Shown piece by piece: positions 9,010 through 18,246 of a stretch of 35,633 nt of DNA (the first letter of the stretch is position 1; each line of letters opens with the position of its first letter). The stretch is from Paenochrobactrum pullorum (GTDB taxonomy: Bacteria > Pseudomonadota > Alphaproteobacteria > Rhizobiales > Rhizobiaceae), in assembly GCF_041929845.1 (NCBI RefSeq), contig NZ_JBHEEH010000018.1, positions 1 to 35,633 of the forward strand. The letters run 5' to 3'. A model generated the notes under the pieces. That model worked only from the letters and a program-made list of their open reading frames with translations, ran no database searches and was not told where the DNA came from. The position numbers and the translations under genes are program-made.

Positions 9010-10079
9010 TCACCAAGCTCGGTCAGCAATGCGGTCTGATGATCAGAAATCAGTGCATCCACCAATTCGTCCAGCTCGCCCTCCATCACACGGTCAAGCT
9101 TATAAAGTGTAAGATTGATGCGGTGATCTGTTACACGTCCCTGCGGGAAATTATACGTACGGATGCGCTCTGAACGATCCCCCGACCCCACCTGACTGCG
9201 TCGTGCTTCGGAGCGTTCACTCTCTGCCTTCTGGCGTTCCATATCATAAAGGCGGGCGCGCAAAATCTGCATCGCACGGGCGCGGTTTTGGTGTTGCGAT
9301 TTTTCCGCCTGCACCACCATCAAACCGGTTGGAATATGGGTGATACGAACAGCCGAATCAGTCGTGTTAACGTGCTGTCCCCCCGCGCCAGAGGCGCGCA
9401 TTGTATCAATACGAATATCTTCATTGCGGATTTCAATATCAATATCGGCAGCTTCCGGCAGCACAGCAACTGTTGCAGCAGAAGTATGAATACGTCCGCC
9501 TGCCTCGGTTTCCGGCACGCGCTGTACGCGATGGGCACCGGATTCAAACTTCAGTTTCGAGAACACGCCCTTACCGGAAACGGTCCCGATAATTTCTTTA
9601 TAACCACCAGCATCGCCTTCGCTGGAACTAACCAGCTCCACACGCCAGCCTTTTTCCGAAGCATAGCGCTCATACATACGAAACAAATCACCGGCGAAAA
9701 GCGCTGCTTCCAAACCGCCGGTACCAGCACGAATTTCCAAAATCGCGTTTTTCTCATCGGCTGCATCTTTGGGTAAAAGCAGGATCTGCACTTCCTGCTC
9801 CAAAACCTCGACGCGCTCCTGAAGAGCCGGCAATTCTTCTGCCGCCAGCGCACGCATATCTGCGTCGGTACCAGCATCATCCTTCATCAGGCTCAGCTCT
9901 TGCGCTTCTTCACGCGCTGATGACAATTCACGGATTTTACCGACCACCTCTTCCAGTTCCGAATATTCGGATGCCAGCTTCACATAGGTTTCCGAATCCG
10001 GATTGGAAGCCATCTGGCTTTCAATCAACGAAAAGCGTTTCAGAAGCTGGTCCATACGGTCCTGCGGCAATGCGATCAT
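9006..10079 (-). CDS. prfA: Peptide chain release factor 1
   Basis: A 357-residue class I release factor that reads UAA and UAG and triggers release of the finished peptide. The GGQ motif lies at 233-235 inside GAGGQHVN, the same position as in E. coli RF1. The N-terminal helical domain and tRNA-mimic domains are complete. I set the start at the ATG at 10079 (MIALPQDRMDQ); the frame is open to 10097, but that extension has no ribosome site. Glu/Asp-rich and Arg-rich segments around the GGQ are as expected. It is followed by overlapping prmC, whose product modifies Gln235. Confidence 0.96.
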   Translation of the reverse strand: MIALPQDRMDQLLKRFSLIESQMASNPDSETYVKLASEYSELEEVVGKIRELSSAREEAQELSLMKDDAGTDADMRALAAEELPALQERVEVLEQEVQILLLPKDAADEKNAILEIRAGTGGLEAALFAGDLFRMYERYASEKGWRVELVSSSEGDAGGYKEIIGTVSGKGVFSKLKFESGAHRVQRVPETEAGGRIHTSAATVAVLPEAADIDIEIRNEDIRIDTMRASGAGGQHVNTTDSAVRITHIPTGLMVVQAEKSQHQNRARAMQILRARLYDMERQKAESERSEARRSQVGSGDRSERIRTYNFPQGRVTDHRINLTLYKLDRVMEGELDELVDALISDHQTALLTELGE

Positions 10080-10203
10080 AAGGTAAGTCCGATACAAAGA
10101 TATTGAAAATTAGCGGTTTAAAAACCACCCATTTAGCCTTCCGGCAAAATAAACGAAAACGAGCGCAAAGCGTGAGGCTTCGCGTCAATAATCTGAAGTC
10201 TAG

Positions 10204-12474
10204 CTACAACGGAATATCGTTATCGCGCGCAAAATCCAGCAAAAGTTCACGTAAAGAATGCGCGTCATTATGCTTGTCCAACTCGCCCTGCAACAGCTTG
10301 TTGAGCTTGCTTGCATCCAAGGCACCTAACATGGCTTTCACCGGCCCGATGGTTGCAGCCGACATGGAAATCGAGCGGAAACCTAGCCCGATCAATGTCA
10401 TCGCCATCAACGGACGTCCGGCCATTTCACCGCATAAAGTCACCGGGGTGTTATGGCGCAGGCTCGATTCCACAATATGGCGCAACACCCGCAAAAATGC
10501 TGGTGACAACTGGTCAAAGCGGTCTGCAATCAGCGAATTACCACGATCAACCGCCATTAAAAACTGGAACAAATCATTGGAACCGACAGAGACGAAATCA
10601 ACCGCATCCATCAATTCGCCCATTTGCCAAAGGAGTGATGGCACTTCGATCATCGCGCCGAGCTTCACTTTTGCAGGCAGTTGATAATCAAACTTCGCCA
10701 GATGGCGCACTTCGCGGTCGATAATTTCGCGCGCGGCTTTCACTTCCGCCACTTCCGTCACCATCGGCAGCATCATGCGCAATTCGCGCCCGCCCGAAGC
10801 TTTCAAAAGAGCGCGCAACTGGGTGCGGAAAAGACCCGGTCGATCAAGCGTCAGGCGAATGGCCCGCCAGCCCATCGCCGGATTTTCTTCCTGCCCGGTC
10901 GAGCGGAAATAAGGCAACACCTTATCACCGCCAATATCAAGCGTTCGGAATGTCACCGGCTTTTCACCAGCGGCATCCAGCACCGAGCGATAAAGCTTTT
11001 CCTGCTGCTCGGCCTTCGGGAAAGTCGAGGCAATCATGAATTGCAATTCAGTGCGGAAAAGCCCGATCCCGACAGCACCGGACGCTTCCAATTGCGGCAG
11101 ATCAACCAGCAAGCCGCCATTCATATAAAGCGCAATTTCTTCGCCATCCAAAGTGACGGCCGGCTTGTCGCGCAATTCCTGATAAAGCTTTTGGCGCCGT
11201 GCGCGGAACCTGACTTTTTCAGCATAGGCCGCTTCGACATCCGATTGCGGACGCAAATGTACAATACCGGCATCACCATCAACAATGATTGCATCATTGT
11301 TTTCAGCCATCGAAACAACGCCTTTGGCTTGCCCGACAACCGGAATCCCCATCGCACGTGCCACAATCACCACATGGCTGGTGGCTGCACCATCTTCCAG
11401 CACCACGCCGCGTAAGCGCTCGCGCGGATAGTCAAGAAGTTCAGCAGCACCCATCGAGCGTGCCACAATAATGGCATCCTTAACCATGCTTTCGGCAACG
11501 GTCTTGGCATCATGCCCCATCAGCTGGCGCAGCAAACGATTGGCCAGATCATCAAAATCCGACAAACGCTCGCGGATATAAGGATCGGTCAGATGCACCA
11601 TGCGCGCGCGTGTATCGCTTTGCACTTTTTCAACGGCGGCTTCCGCAGTCAGACCATTATGGATCGCCTCTTCAAGACGGCGCTCCCAGCCACGATCATT
11701 GGCAAACATCCGATAGGCTTCCAGCACCTCACGATGCTCGCCCTCGGTTGCCACTTCACGGCGCGACAACATATCATCGATAGAAAGACGCAGCGATCCG
11801 ATTGCATTTTCCAGACGCTTGATTTCAGCGTCGGTATCTTCATTGAAAAGATTGGTCACCACAATGCGCGGCTCATGCAGAACCACATGGCCAAGGCCGA
11901 TGCCGTCATTAAAGCCGCCAGCGGTAAAGCTCATGGAGCGGCCAAGATCAAGCTCGATACCCGGACGCGCCAAACGCGTACCGTCACCGGTAGCAATGAT
12001 TTCCGCCAGCACCATAGCCGTGGTTTCGAGTGCTTCCACCTCGTCTTCACGATAGGCACGCTTGGTACGGTTTTGTACGACAAGTACGCCAAGCGTGCGG
12101 CCGGCACGCAACACAGGCACACCCAAAAATGAATTATAAGCTTCTTCACCGGTTTCCGGCAAATAGGCGAAGGCAGGATGATTCTGGGCATCGGTCAAAT
12201 TAAGCGCACGTGCTGTGGCAGCAATGGTGCCAACCAGCCCCTGCCCAAGACGCAATTGTGCCAGATGCACGGCTTGCGGATTAAGACCAACGGTTGCGTA
12301 AAGCTCCAGCACACTATCGGCGCGCAAAACATAAAAGGAGCAAACTTCCGCGACCATATTTTTCGCGATTTCGTTCACAATGCGATCAAGACGCACCTGT
12401 GGCTCCAACGCCTCCGCCATTAATTCGCGAAGTCGCTTGAGCAATACACGGGGACCGGTCGTCAGCTCACGCAT
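10204..12474 (-). CDS. ptsP: Nitrogen-PTS enzyme I (PEP phosphotransferase, EI-Ntr)
   Basis: A 756-residue first enzyme of the regulatory nitrogen phosphotransferase chain. It takes phosphate from PEP and passes it to NPr and on to EIIA-Ntr, controlling transport and nitrogen or carbon balance rather than sugar uptake. An N-terminal GAF domain (about 15-165) marks it as PtsP rather than PtsI. The EI N-terminal domain (about 185-310), the swivelling phosphohistidine domain with His367 in AATSHVV, and the PEP-binding barrel with FRTEL and CGEMAGRP follow. AAGGAG lies 13 bases before the ATG, a longer gap than usual. It is on the same strand as lysC but separated from it by 189 bases containing two hairpins. 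Confidence 0.95.
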   Translation of the reverse strand: MRELTTGPRVLLKRLRELMAEALEPQVRLDRIVNEIAKNMVAEVCSFYVLRADSVLELYATVGLNPQAVHLAQLRLGQGLVGTIAATARALNLTDAQNHPAFAYLPETGEEAYNSFLGVPVLRAGRTLGVLVVQNRTKRAYREDEVEALETTAMVLAEIIATGDGTRLARPGIELDLGRSMSFTAGGFNDGIGLGHVVLHEPRIVVTNLFNEDTDAEIKRLENAIGSLRLSIDDMLSRREVATEGEHREVLEAYRMFANDRGWERRLEEAIHNGLTAEAAVEKVQSDTRARMVHLTDPYIRERLSDFDDLANRLLRQLMGHDAKTVAESMVKDAIIVARSMGAAELLDYPRERLRGVVLEDGAATSHVVIVARAMGIPVVGQAKGVVSMAENNDAIIVDGDAGIVHLRPQSDVEAAYAEKVRFRARRQKLYQELRDKPAVTLDGEEIALYMNGGLLVDLPQLEASGAVGIGLFRTELQFMIASTFPKAEQQEKLYRSVLDAAGEKPVTFRTLDIGGDKVLPYFRSTGQEENPAMGWRAIRLTLDRPGLFRTQLRALLKASGGRELRMMLPMVTEVAEVKAAREIIDREVRHLAKFDYQLPAKVKLGAMIEVPSLLWQMGELMDAVDFVSVGSNDLFQFLMAVDRGNSLIADRFDQLSPAFLRVLRHIVESSLRHNTPVTLCGEMAGRPLMAMTLIGLGFRSISMSAATIGPVKAMLGALDASKLNKLLQGELDKHNDAHSLRELLLDFARDNDIPL

Positions 12475-12557
12475 AGGCGATCGAATGCTCCTTATAATGG
12501 TTCATGTAAGCAGATACCTCTTCGAAGGCGGCCAAATCACAAACCAGACAAGATAAT

Positions 12558-12590
12558 GTCGACGTATTACATCGCAAGTAACACGTCGAC
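12558..12590. repeat. 13-bp inverted repeat between lysC and ptsP
   Basis: GTCGACGTATTAC (12558-12570) and GTAACACGTCGAC (12578-12590) are complementary at 12 of 13 positions around a 7-base loop. On the minus strand the next bases are ATTATCTTGTC, only weakly U-rich, so it could be the lysC terminator or a protein-binding site for ptsP. Which of these is not decided by the sequence. Confidence 0.6.
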
Positions 12591-12610
12591 AATCCTTTTG
12601 GGCATTTTTA

Positions 12611-12640
12611 AGCCGCGCGTCTAGAGTCTAAAACGCGGCT
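12611..12640. repeat. Hairpin just after lysC
   Basis: AGCCGCG (12611-12617) pairs with CGCGGCT (12634-12640). It sits about 24 bases beyond the lysC stop. The minus-strand sequence after it is TTAAAAATG, not a U-run, so a role as terminator or as an RNA-stabilising 3' hairpin is uncertain. Confidence 0.5.
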
Positions 12641-12663
12641 CGGAGTAACAAAAGCGTTTTTTC

Positions 12664-13914
12664 TTATTTATCCAGACCGTAAACACCATGCAGAGTGCGC
12701 ACAGCCAGTTCTGCATAAGGTCCGTCGATCAAAATAGAAATTTTGATTTCCGATGTGGTGATAGCGCGGATATTGATGCCTTTTTCAGCCAATGCACGGA
12801 ATGCGGTGGCTGCAACACCTGCATGGCTGCGCATACCGATACCGATGACAGAAATTTTCGCCAGACCTGATTCTGACTGAACAGTATCACAGCCCACTTC
12901 ACCCTTGACCTTCTCAAGCGCTTTAACCGCTTTTTCCAGATCACCGGAGGGAACGGTGAATGTCATATCTGTTTTGGTGCCGTCTTCAGATACATTCTGG
13001 ACGATCATATCGACATTGATACGCTCTTCCGCCAGAGGACCGAAAATAGCTGCCGACACACCCGGCTGGTCAGCAACACGGCGCAGTGAAATCTGAGCTT
13101 CATCCTTGGCAAAAGCGATACCGGTCACAACCTGCTGTTCCACGATTTCTTCCTCGTCGCAAATAAGTGTTCCGGGAGGGTTGATAGGATCATCCATGCC
13201 CGGCGCATTAGGATCCGTAAAACTTGAACGTACAAAGGTTCGAACCTTATGTACCATAGCCAGTTCGACTGAGCGAACCTGCAAAACCTTGGCACCAAGA
13301 GAAGCCATTTCCAGCATTTCTTCAAAAGAAATCTTTGCCAGACGCTTCGCTTTTGGCTCGACGCGCGGATCGGTCGTATATACGCCGTCCACATCGGTAT
13401 AAATATCGCAGCGGTCTGCCTTCACAGCGGCAGCAATCGCTACCGCAGATGTATCCGAACCACCGCGGCCCAGCGTTGCAATGCGGTTATCAGGGCCAAT
13501 GCCCTGAAAGCCTGCAATCACTGCAACCTGTCCTTCACCGAAGCGTTCGATCAGGAATGAACCGTCAATATCAACGATACGTGCCGCACCATGGGAATTA
13601 TCGGTGCGGATCGGGATCTGCCAGCCCTGCCATGAACGGGCATGGACACCCATTCCTTGCAGACAAATAGCCAGCAAACCTGCGGTTACCTGCTCACCGG
13701 AGGCAACCACCGCATCATATTCACGGGCATCATGCATTGCGGAAGCTTCACGCGTCCAAGAGACAAGCTCATTGGTTTTGCCGGCCATAGCCGAAACAAC
13801 AACAGCAACTTCGTTGCCCGCGTCTACTTCACGTTTAACATGTCGTGCCACATTACGGATGCGGTCGATGTCGGCTACTGAAGTGCCGCCGAATTTCATC
13901 ACGATGCGCGCCAT
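12664..13914 (-). CDS. lysC: Aspartate kinase
   Basis: A 416-residue enzyme that phosphorylates aspartate, the first step toward lysine, threonine, methionine and diaminopimelate for the cell wall. The amino-acid kinase domain starts with KFGGTS at residues 7-12 and contains GRGGSDTSAV. Two C-terminal ACT domains (about 265-410) are the usual site of feedback inhibition by lysine and/or threonine. The length fits the monofunctional, ACT-containing class. The gene is transcribed away from ubiG, with 187 bases between the two starts. Confidence 0.96.
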   Translation of the reverse strand: MARIVMKFGGTSVADIDRIRNVARHVKREVDAGNEVAVVVSAMAGKTNELVSWTREASAMHDAREYDAVVASGEQVTAGLLAICLQGMGVHARSWQGWQIPIRTDNSHGAARIVDIDGSFLIERFGEGQVAVIAGFQGIGPDNRIATLGRGGSDTSAVAIAAAVKADRCDIYTDVDGVYTTDPRVEPKAKRLAKISFEEMLEMASLGAKVLQVRSVELAMVHKVRTFVRSSFTDPNAPGMDDPINPPGTLICDEEEIVEQQVVTGIAFAKDEAQISLRRVADQPGVSAAIFGPLAEERINVDMIVQNVSEDGTKTDMTFTVPSGDLEKAVKALEKVKGEVGCDTVQSESGLAKISVIGIGMRSHAGVAATAFRALAEKGINIRAITTSEIKISILIDGPYAELAVRTLHGVYGLDK

Positions 13915-14101
13915 GGTATGGATACGTCCCGAATTCTGAAAATTTCACCTGAGCCTGCTGAAACATTATTTTGTTGCTCAACAGACAATCCGCGGGTGAC
14001 ATACCTAAATTGTGAGCAATCCGCAAGGTTCTCAAGTGATTTCTTGCTTGACTTTCTTTTTCTCCCGTTCAAGTCCATGATGGAAAGCCATGGAGACGAT
14101 T

Positions 14102-14851
14102 ATGAGCGAAACATCACGCACCACAATTGACGCTGCTGAAATTGAGCACTTCTCGCGAATCGCAGCACAATGGTGGGATCCGCAGGGCAAATTCCGCCCA
14201 CTGCATAAATTCAATCCGACACGGCTTGCCTATATTAAAGAAATGGCCTGCGCGCATTTCAACCGCGATCCGATGCTTGCACGCCCGCTGGAAGGTTTGC
14301 GCATTCTTGATATTGGTTGCGGCGGCGGCTTGCTTTGCGAGCCGATGGCGAAACTTGGTGCCACCATTATTGGTGCCGATGCCTCAGAAACCAATATTGA
14401 AGTGGCCAAAATTCACGCCCAACAAAGCGGCGTTGAGGTGGATTACCGCGCAACCACTGCCGAAGCGCTGGCGGAAGCCGGTGAAAAATTCGACATAGTG
14501 CTCAATATGGAAGTGGTTGAGCATGTTTCAGACGTTGATCTCTTCATGTCTGCTACCAGCGAAATGGTCAAACCCGGTGGATTGATGTTTGTTGCCACCA
14601 TCAATCGCACCTTAAAAGCGCTTGGACTTGCCATTTGGGGCGCGGAATATATCCTGCGCTGGCTGCCACGCGGCACACACCAATATGAAAAACTGGTGCG
14701 CCCGAGCGAGCTGGAAGCAGCGCTGAACAAAGCCGGTCTGCAAGTGGCTGACGAACTCGGGGTTACTTACAATCCGCTGACCGACAGCTGGAACCGCTCC
14801 CGCGATCTGGATGTCAATTATATGTTTCTGGCCAAGCGCCCGGAAGCATGA
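14102..14851 (+). CDS. ubiG: Ubiquinone biosynthesis O-methyltransferase
   Basis: A 249-residue SAM-dependent enzyme that performs both O-methylations in ubiquinone synthesis. The SAM motif LDIGCGGGLLCEPMA, the conserved start region (FSRIAAQWWDPQGKFRPLHK) and NMEVVEHV are characteristic. I set the start at the second in-frame ATG because GGAG lies seven bases before it; the first ATG (14090) lacks a ribosome site and itself overlaps that element. It stands opposite lysC and runs into the convergent EamA gene with only 15 bases between the stops. Confidence 0.95.
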   Translation: MSETSRTTIDAAEIEHFSRIAAQWWDPQGKFRPLHKFNPTRLAYIKEMACAHFNRDPMLARPLEGLRILDIGCGGGLLCEPMAKLGATIIGADASETNIEVAKIHAQQSGVEVDYRATTAEALAEAGEKFDIVLNMEVVEHVSDVDLFMSATSEMVKPGGLMFVATINRTLKALGLAIWGAEYILRWLPRGTHQYEKLVRPSELEAALNKAGLQVADELGVTYNPLTDSWNRSRDLDVNYMFLAKRPEA

Positions 14852-14866
14852 AAAGAAACTTGAGAC

Positions 14867-15754
14867 TTACTTCGCACTTTGTGCCTTGGTGGTAAAGAAA
14901 ACCCCCAAGGCAATCACCAGCGCACCGAACCATGTCAGCATCTGATAATGTTCGCCCATAAAGAGCGTACCTGAAATCAGCCCGATAGCAGCCGCTACAT
15001 AGCCCATCTGACTCAAATAAACCGGCCCGCCGACAATTTGCAGCTGGAAATAGAGCGTAAACATCAATGCCGAGACGACCGCCTGAATGAACACCATCCA
15101 AGGGGCTGCCATTAATTGGCTGATAGGAAAATCACCATCCACAAACAGCATACTTATAATCAGCAGCAAAGCTGCGGCCAGATGCGAACCACAAGCCAGT
15201 TCAACTGGATCGGCATTTTTCGGCCAGTCAATGGTGCGGTAAACATTGCCGACAGCCAGCACCACCGGAATGAGCAGCGCCACAATAAGCCATAAAGGCT
15301 CGGCCACCGAGCCGGTTTCACCGCGGGTAATGGCCACCAAAAGTGCACCTAAGAATCCAACCGCAATGCCTATAACGCCTAAAGAATTCGGCCGCTTCAA
15401 ACCGCATACAACTGAAAGCAGCAATGTGGTGACCGGTGATAGCGTATACATGATGCCGGTAAAACCAGCGCCCAAATGTGGGATCACTGATAAGACCATG
15501 ACATTGGGCAAAGCATAAGAAACGGCAGCAGCAATAAAATAATAGCGCAAATGATGCGTTGAAAAATTTAAAAAACGCGCCCTCGCCAATAAGAATCCCA
15601 GCAAAATCAGCCCTGCCCCAGCCGAAATGACAAACGCCCACATGAAAGGTGAAATATGCAGAGAGGCTGCTATTTTACCAAAAGGCAAAGTCAACCCCAG
15701 CATGGCACCTGTAGAGACCAGCAAGAACAAGGCTGACTGCATTAACTGATTCAT
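14867..15754 (-). CDS. DMT-superfamily exporter (EamA family)
   Basis: A 295-residue inner-membrane transporter with about ten hydrophobic segments arranged as two EamA repeats. Members export amino acids, nucleotides or other metabolites; nothing here shows the substrate. The ATG at 15754 is preceded by AAGG eleven bases upstream. The frame stays open to 15787, but the added residues (MCYEAQIRLIS) would put charge before the first membrane segment, so I prefer the shorter form. The first ATP-independent segment begins at QSALFLLVSTGAML. It has no visible link to ubiG or to the operon at 16 kb. Confidence 0.85.
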   Translation of the reverse strand: MNQLMQSALFLLVSTGAMLGLTLPFGKIAASLHISPFMWAFVISAGAGLILLGFLLARARFLNFSTHHLRYYFIAAAVSYALPNVMVLSVIPHLGAGFTGIMYTLSPVTTLLLSVVCGLKRPNSLGVIGIAVGFLGALLVAITRGETGSVAEPLWLIVALLIPVVLAVGNVYRTIDWPKNADPVELACGSHLAAALLLIISMLFVDGDFPISQLMAAPWMVFIQAVVSALMFTLYFQLQIVGGPVYLSQMGYVAAAIGLISGTLFMGEHYQMLTWFGALVIALGVFFTTKAQSAK

Positions 15755-15787
15755 TGAGATCAACCTTATCTGGGCCTCATAGCACAT

Positions 15788-16086
15788 GTATTTTTATCGT
15801 GCCCTTAACAGAAATCTTTACAGCACTAAAATCTTCTGAGAAGCCCGTTGATCACTTTATTTTGACAAAACAACTCCAAGAATAATTTTCTTACAAGGTC
15901 ACTCACTTTCCCGCACATAACGAAACCTATATTTTGAAATAAAATTACGTTTAAGCCATTTCAATGGCGTTTTTTCAGCTTAAAAAAACCTTCAAAAACA
16001 CGAATATTTCTGATTGACGCATTTTGTATCCAGGATGTAGTATCCAAAAACCAAGATTTTGACATTAATCTCAGGAGGGGGAGCTA
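15788..16086. other. Divergent promoter region, EamA exporter and catabolic operon
   Basis: About 300 AT-rich bases between divergent genes. The left part, which must hold the exporter promoter, shows no clear hexamers. The right end holds the catabolic-operon promoter and operator described separately. Confidence 0.5.
16014..16045 (+). promoter_or_regulatory. Promoter and probable GntR operator of the catabolic operon
   Basis: TTGACG (16014-16019) and TAGTAT (16038-16043), 18 bases apart, form a plausible promoter. Overlapping the -10 are three regularly spaced half-sites: ATCC-A-GGAT (16028-16036, a perfect palindrome) and then ATCC again at 16042-16045, so GGAT-GTAGT-ATCC is a second dyad. 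Short palindromes over the promoter are typical for FCD-type GntR regulators, whose gene starts 42 bases further on. Autoregulation is inferred. Confidence 0.65.
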
Positions 16087-16764
16087 TTGTCAGCTTTTGA
16101 ATGGCGTGGCCAAACCCGCTTGCTCGACGAAGTCGCAGAAACACTGCGCGAGCGAATTTATACGGGCGACTACGCCCCCGGCACCATTTTGCGGCAAGAA
16201 CATATCGCGACAGAGTTCGGCATCAGCCGCACACCTTTGCGTGAAGCGTTGCGCGTACTTGAGCGTGACGGTCTTGTGGTGCATCAGGCAGGCAAAGGTG
16301 CGCGTGTCGCCAGTGCCGATCTGCCACGCTTGCTTGACGCCTATGCATTACGGGAAGTGATTGATGGCGTTGCTGCCCGCTTTGCCGCCGAACGCGCCAC
16401 CGACAAAACCATTGATGCGTTGAAAAAGCTGATCGAAGAACAAGCGGCTATGGTCGATCCGTGGGATCCTAAAGCCTATACCCAGTCTAATGTCGATTTT
16501 CACATGGCGATTATGGATGCGAGCGGCAACTCTTCGCTCCATGCCTTCATTCCGCTTTTACGTTTAACTTCGCAGGTTTTCGCCCCAGCTTTTTCCCTAT
16601 CGGTTGAGCGCGCACGGCATGCGGTTTCCGAACATCGTCTGATCGTCGATGCGATTGCTGCGCGCGATGGTGATGCCGCCGAAAATCTCGCCCGCTCACA
16701 TATCCGTGCCACATCTGCAAGACTAAAGGCTGAACGGCCTGATCTGGAGTTCAAGAATGTCTAA
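16087..16764 (+). CDS. GntR-family transcriptional regulator, FCD (FadR-like) type
   Basis: A 225-residue DNA-binding regulator. The N-terminal winged helix (about 8-75) has the GntR pattern LREALRVLERDGLV followed by a wing (GKGARVA). An all-helical FCD ligand domain (about 85-215) follows, with conserved Asp and His residues that may hold a metal and bind the effector, probably the substrate or an intermediate of the operon. The start codon is TTG, supported by a very strong AGGAGGGGG element just upstream. It is the first gene of the operon, and its last 8 bases overlap the aldehyde dehydrogenase gene. Confidence 0.92.
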   Translation: MSAFEWRGQTRLLDEVAETLRERIYTGDYAPGTILRQEHIATEFGISRTPLREALRVLERDGLVVHQAGKGARVASADLPRLLDAYALREVIDGVAARFAAERATDKTIDALKKLIEEQAAMVDPWDPKAYTQSNVDFHMAIMDASGNSSLHAFIPLLRLTSQVFAPAFSLSVERARHAVSEHRLIVDAIAARDGDAAENLARSHIRATSARLKAERPDLEFKNV

Positions 16765-18214
16765 CAACAACAGTCTTCCCCGCTATGGAAACTTCATTGA
16801 TAATAAATGGCAGGATGCCGTTTCCGGTGAAGTTCTGACGCTGAAAAACCCATCCGACGGCAGTGATTTGGCTCTGATCGCCCGCGGCACACAGACCGAC
16901 ATTGATTTGGCTGTCGCAAGTGCGCGTAAAGCGCTAAGCGGTGAATGGGGCAAGATGACTGCAACCGAACGCGGTCGTATTCTGCACCGCATGTCGGAAG
17001 CTGTACTCAAAAAAATCGATCTTTTAGCTGAACTCGAAGCCAAAGATGTTGGCAAGCCAATCACGCAGGCACGCGCTGATGTGGTAGCTCTGGCGCGTTA
17101 TCTGGAATTTTACGGTGCATCTGCCGATAAAGTTCATGGCGACACGCTGCCATATCAAAACGGTTTCACTGTGCTTTCCGTTTATGAGCCGCTTGGTGTT
17201 ACCGGTCACATCATTCCATGGAATTACCCGATGCAGATCATCGGCCGTTCACTGGGTGCAGCACTCGCCATGGGCAATGCCGCCGTGGTTAAACCTGCTG
17301 AAGAAGCCTGCCTCACCATTTTGGAATTTGCCCGCATTGCTCAAGAGGTAGGTCTGCCATCCGGTGCGCTCAATGTCGTTACCGGCCTTGGCGTAGAAGC
17401 AGGTGCCGCCCTTTCCGGTCATGCTGGCATCAATCATATTTCCTTCACCGGCTCGCTTCGCACCGGTGAAGCCGTGCAAGCAGCTGCCGCCAAACATGCC
17501 GTGCCTGTTACGCTGGAACTTGGCGGCAAATCCCCGCAGGTGGTGTTTGCCGATGCAGATTTGGAGCGCGCATTGCCGTTTCTCGTCAATGCAGGCATTC
17601 AAAATGCCGGACAGACCTGCTCGGCCTCTTCACGCATTCTGGTACAGCGTGACGTTTACGAAACCGTTGTCGCGCAAATGGCTGAACGCTACCGCGCGCT
17701 TAAAGTCGGTGCGGCACTCAGCGACCCGTCTGTCGGCCCTGTTGTTTCAGACCGTCAGAAAGCAATCGTCGACGGCTTTATTGAACTGGCACATAAAGAC
17801 GGCCTCACTATTGCTGCTCAAGGCGAAATGATTGCAGGTACACCGGAAAACGGTGCCTATGTTTTGCCAACCTTGGTACGCGATGTGCCTGCCGACCATC
17901 CGTTGGCACAGCAAGAAATCTTTGGCCCCGTACAGGTTATCATGCCGTTTGACACCGAAGAAGAAGCAATCGTGCTTGCCAATGGTACCGACTTCGGCCT
18001 TGTTTGCGGCATCTGGACCAATGACGGCGCACGCCAACTACGCATGGCACATGCTGTGCAGTCCGGTCAGGTTTTCATCAATAATTATGGCGCTGGTGGC
18101 GGTGTGGAATTGCCTTTCGGTGGCGTGAAGCGTTCCGGTCATGGCCGCGAAAAAGGTTTCGAAGCCCTTTATGGTTTCGCGAGCCTGAAAACCATTTCGC
18201 TCTACCACGGCTAA
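16757..18214 (+). CDS. NAD(P)-dependent aldehyde dehydrogenase
   Basis: A 485-residue cytoplasmic enzyme oxidising an aldehyde to an acid. The full-length ALDH fold shows the catalytic Glu254 in LELGGKSPQ and the nucleophile Cys288 in GQTCSASSR. IIPWNYPM lines the active-site entrance, and the C-terminal motif PFGGVKRSGHGRE is present. Substrate specificity cannot be read from the sequence. Its ATG lies inside the last codons of the regulator gene (8-base overlap), so the two are co-translated. With the next gene, a dehydrogenase, it could form an alcohol-to-aldehyde-to-acid pair. Confidence 0.93.
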   Translation: MSNNNSLPRYGNFIDNKWQDAVSGEVLTLKNPSDGSDLALIARGTQTDIDLAVASARKALSGEWGKMTATERGRILHRMSEAVLKKIDLLAELEAKDVGKPITQARADVVALARYLEFYGASADKVHGDTLPYQNGFTVLSVYEPLGVTGHIIPWNYPMQIIGRSLGAALAMGNAAVVKPAEEACLTILEFARIAQEVGLPSGALNVVTGLGVEAGAALSGHAGINHISFTGSLRTGEAVQAAAAKHAVPVTLELGGKSPQVVFADADLERALPFLVNAGIQNAGQTCSASSRILVQRDVYETVVAQMAERYRALKVGAALSDPSVGPVVSDRQKAIVDGFIELAHKDGLTIAAQGEMIAGTPENGAYVLPTLVRDVPADHPLAQQEIFGPVQVIMPFDTEEEAIVLANGTDFGLVCGIWTNDGARQLRMAHAVQSGQVFINNYGAGGGVELPFGGVKRSGHGREKGFEALYGFASLKTISLYHG

Positions 18215-18246
18215 TCATTATATACAGAGTTTGAGGAGAAGAGATT

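Noticed and set aside
10681..11415. 244-codon plus-strand frame opposite ptsP
   Set aside because: It lies wholly antisense to a clear, full-length ptsP gene and shows only low-complexity translation; a shadow frame.
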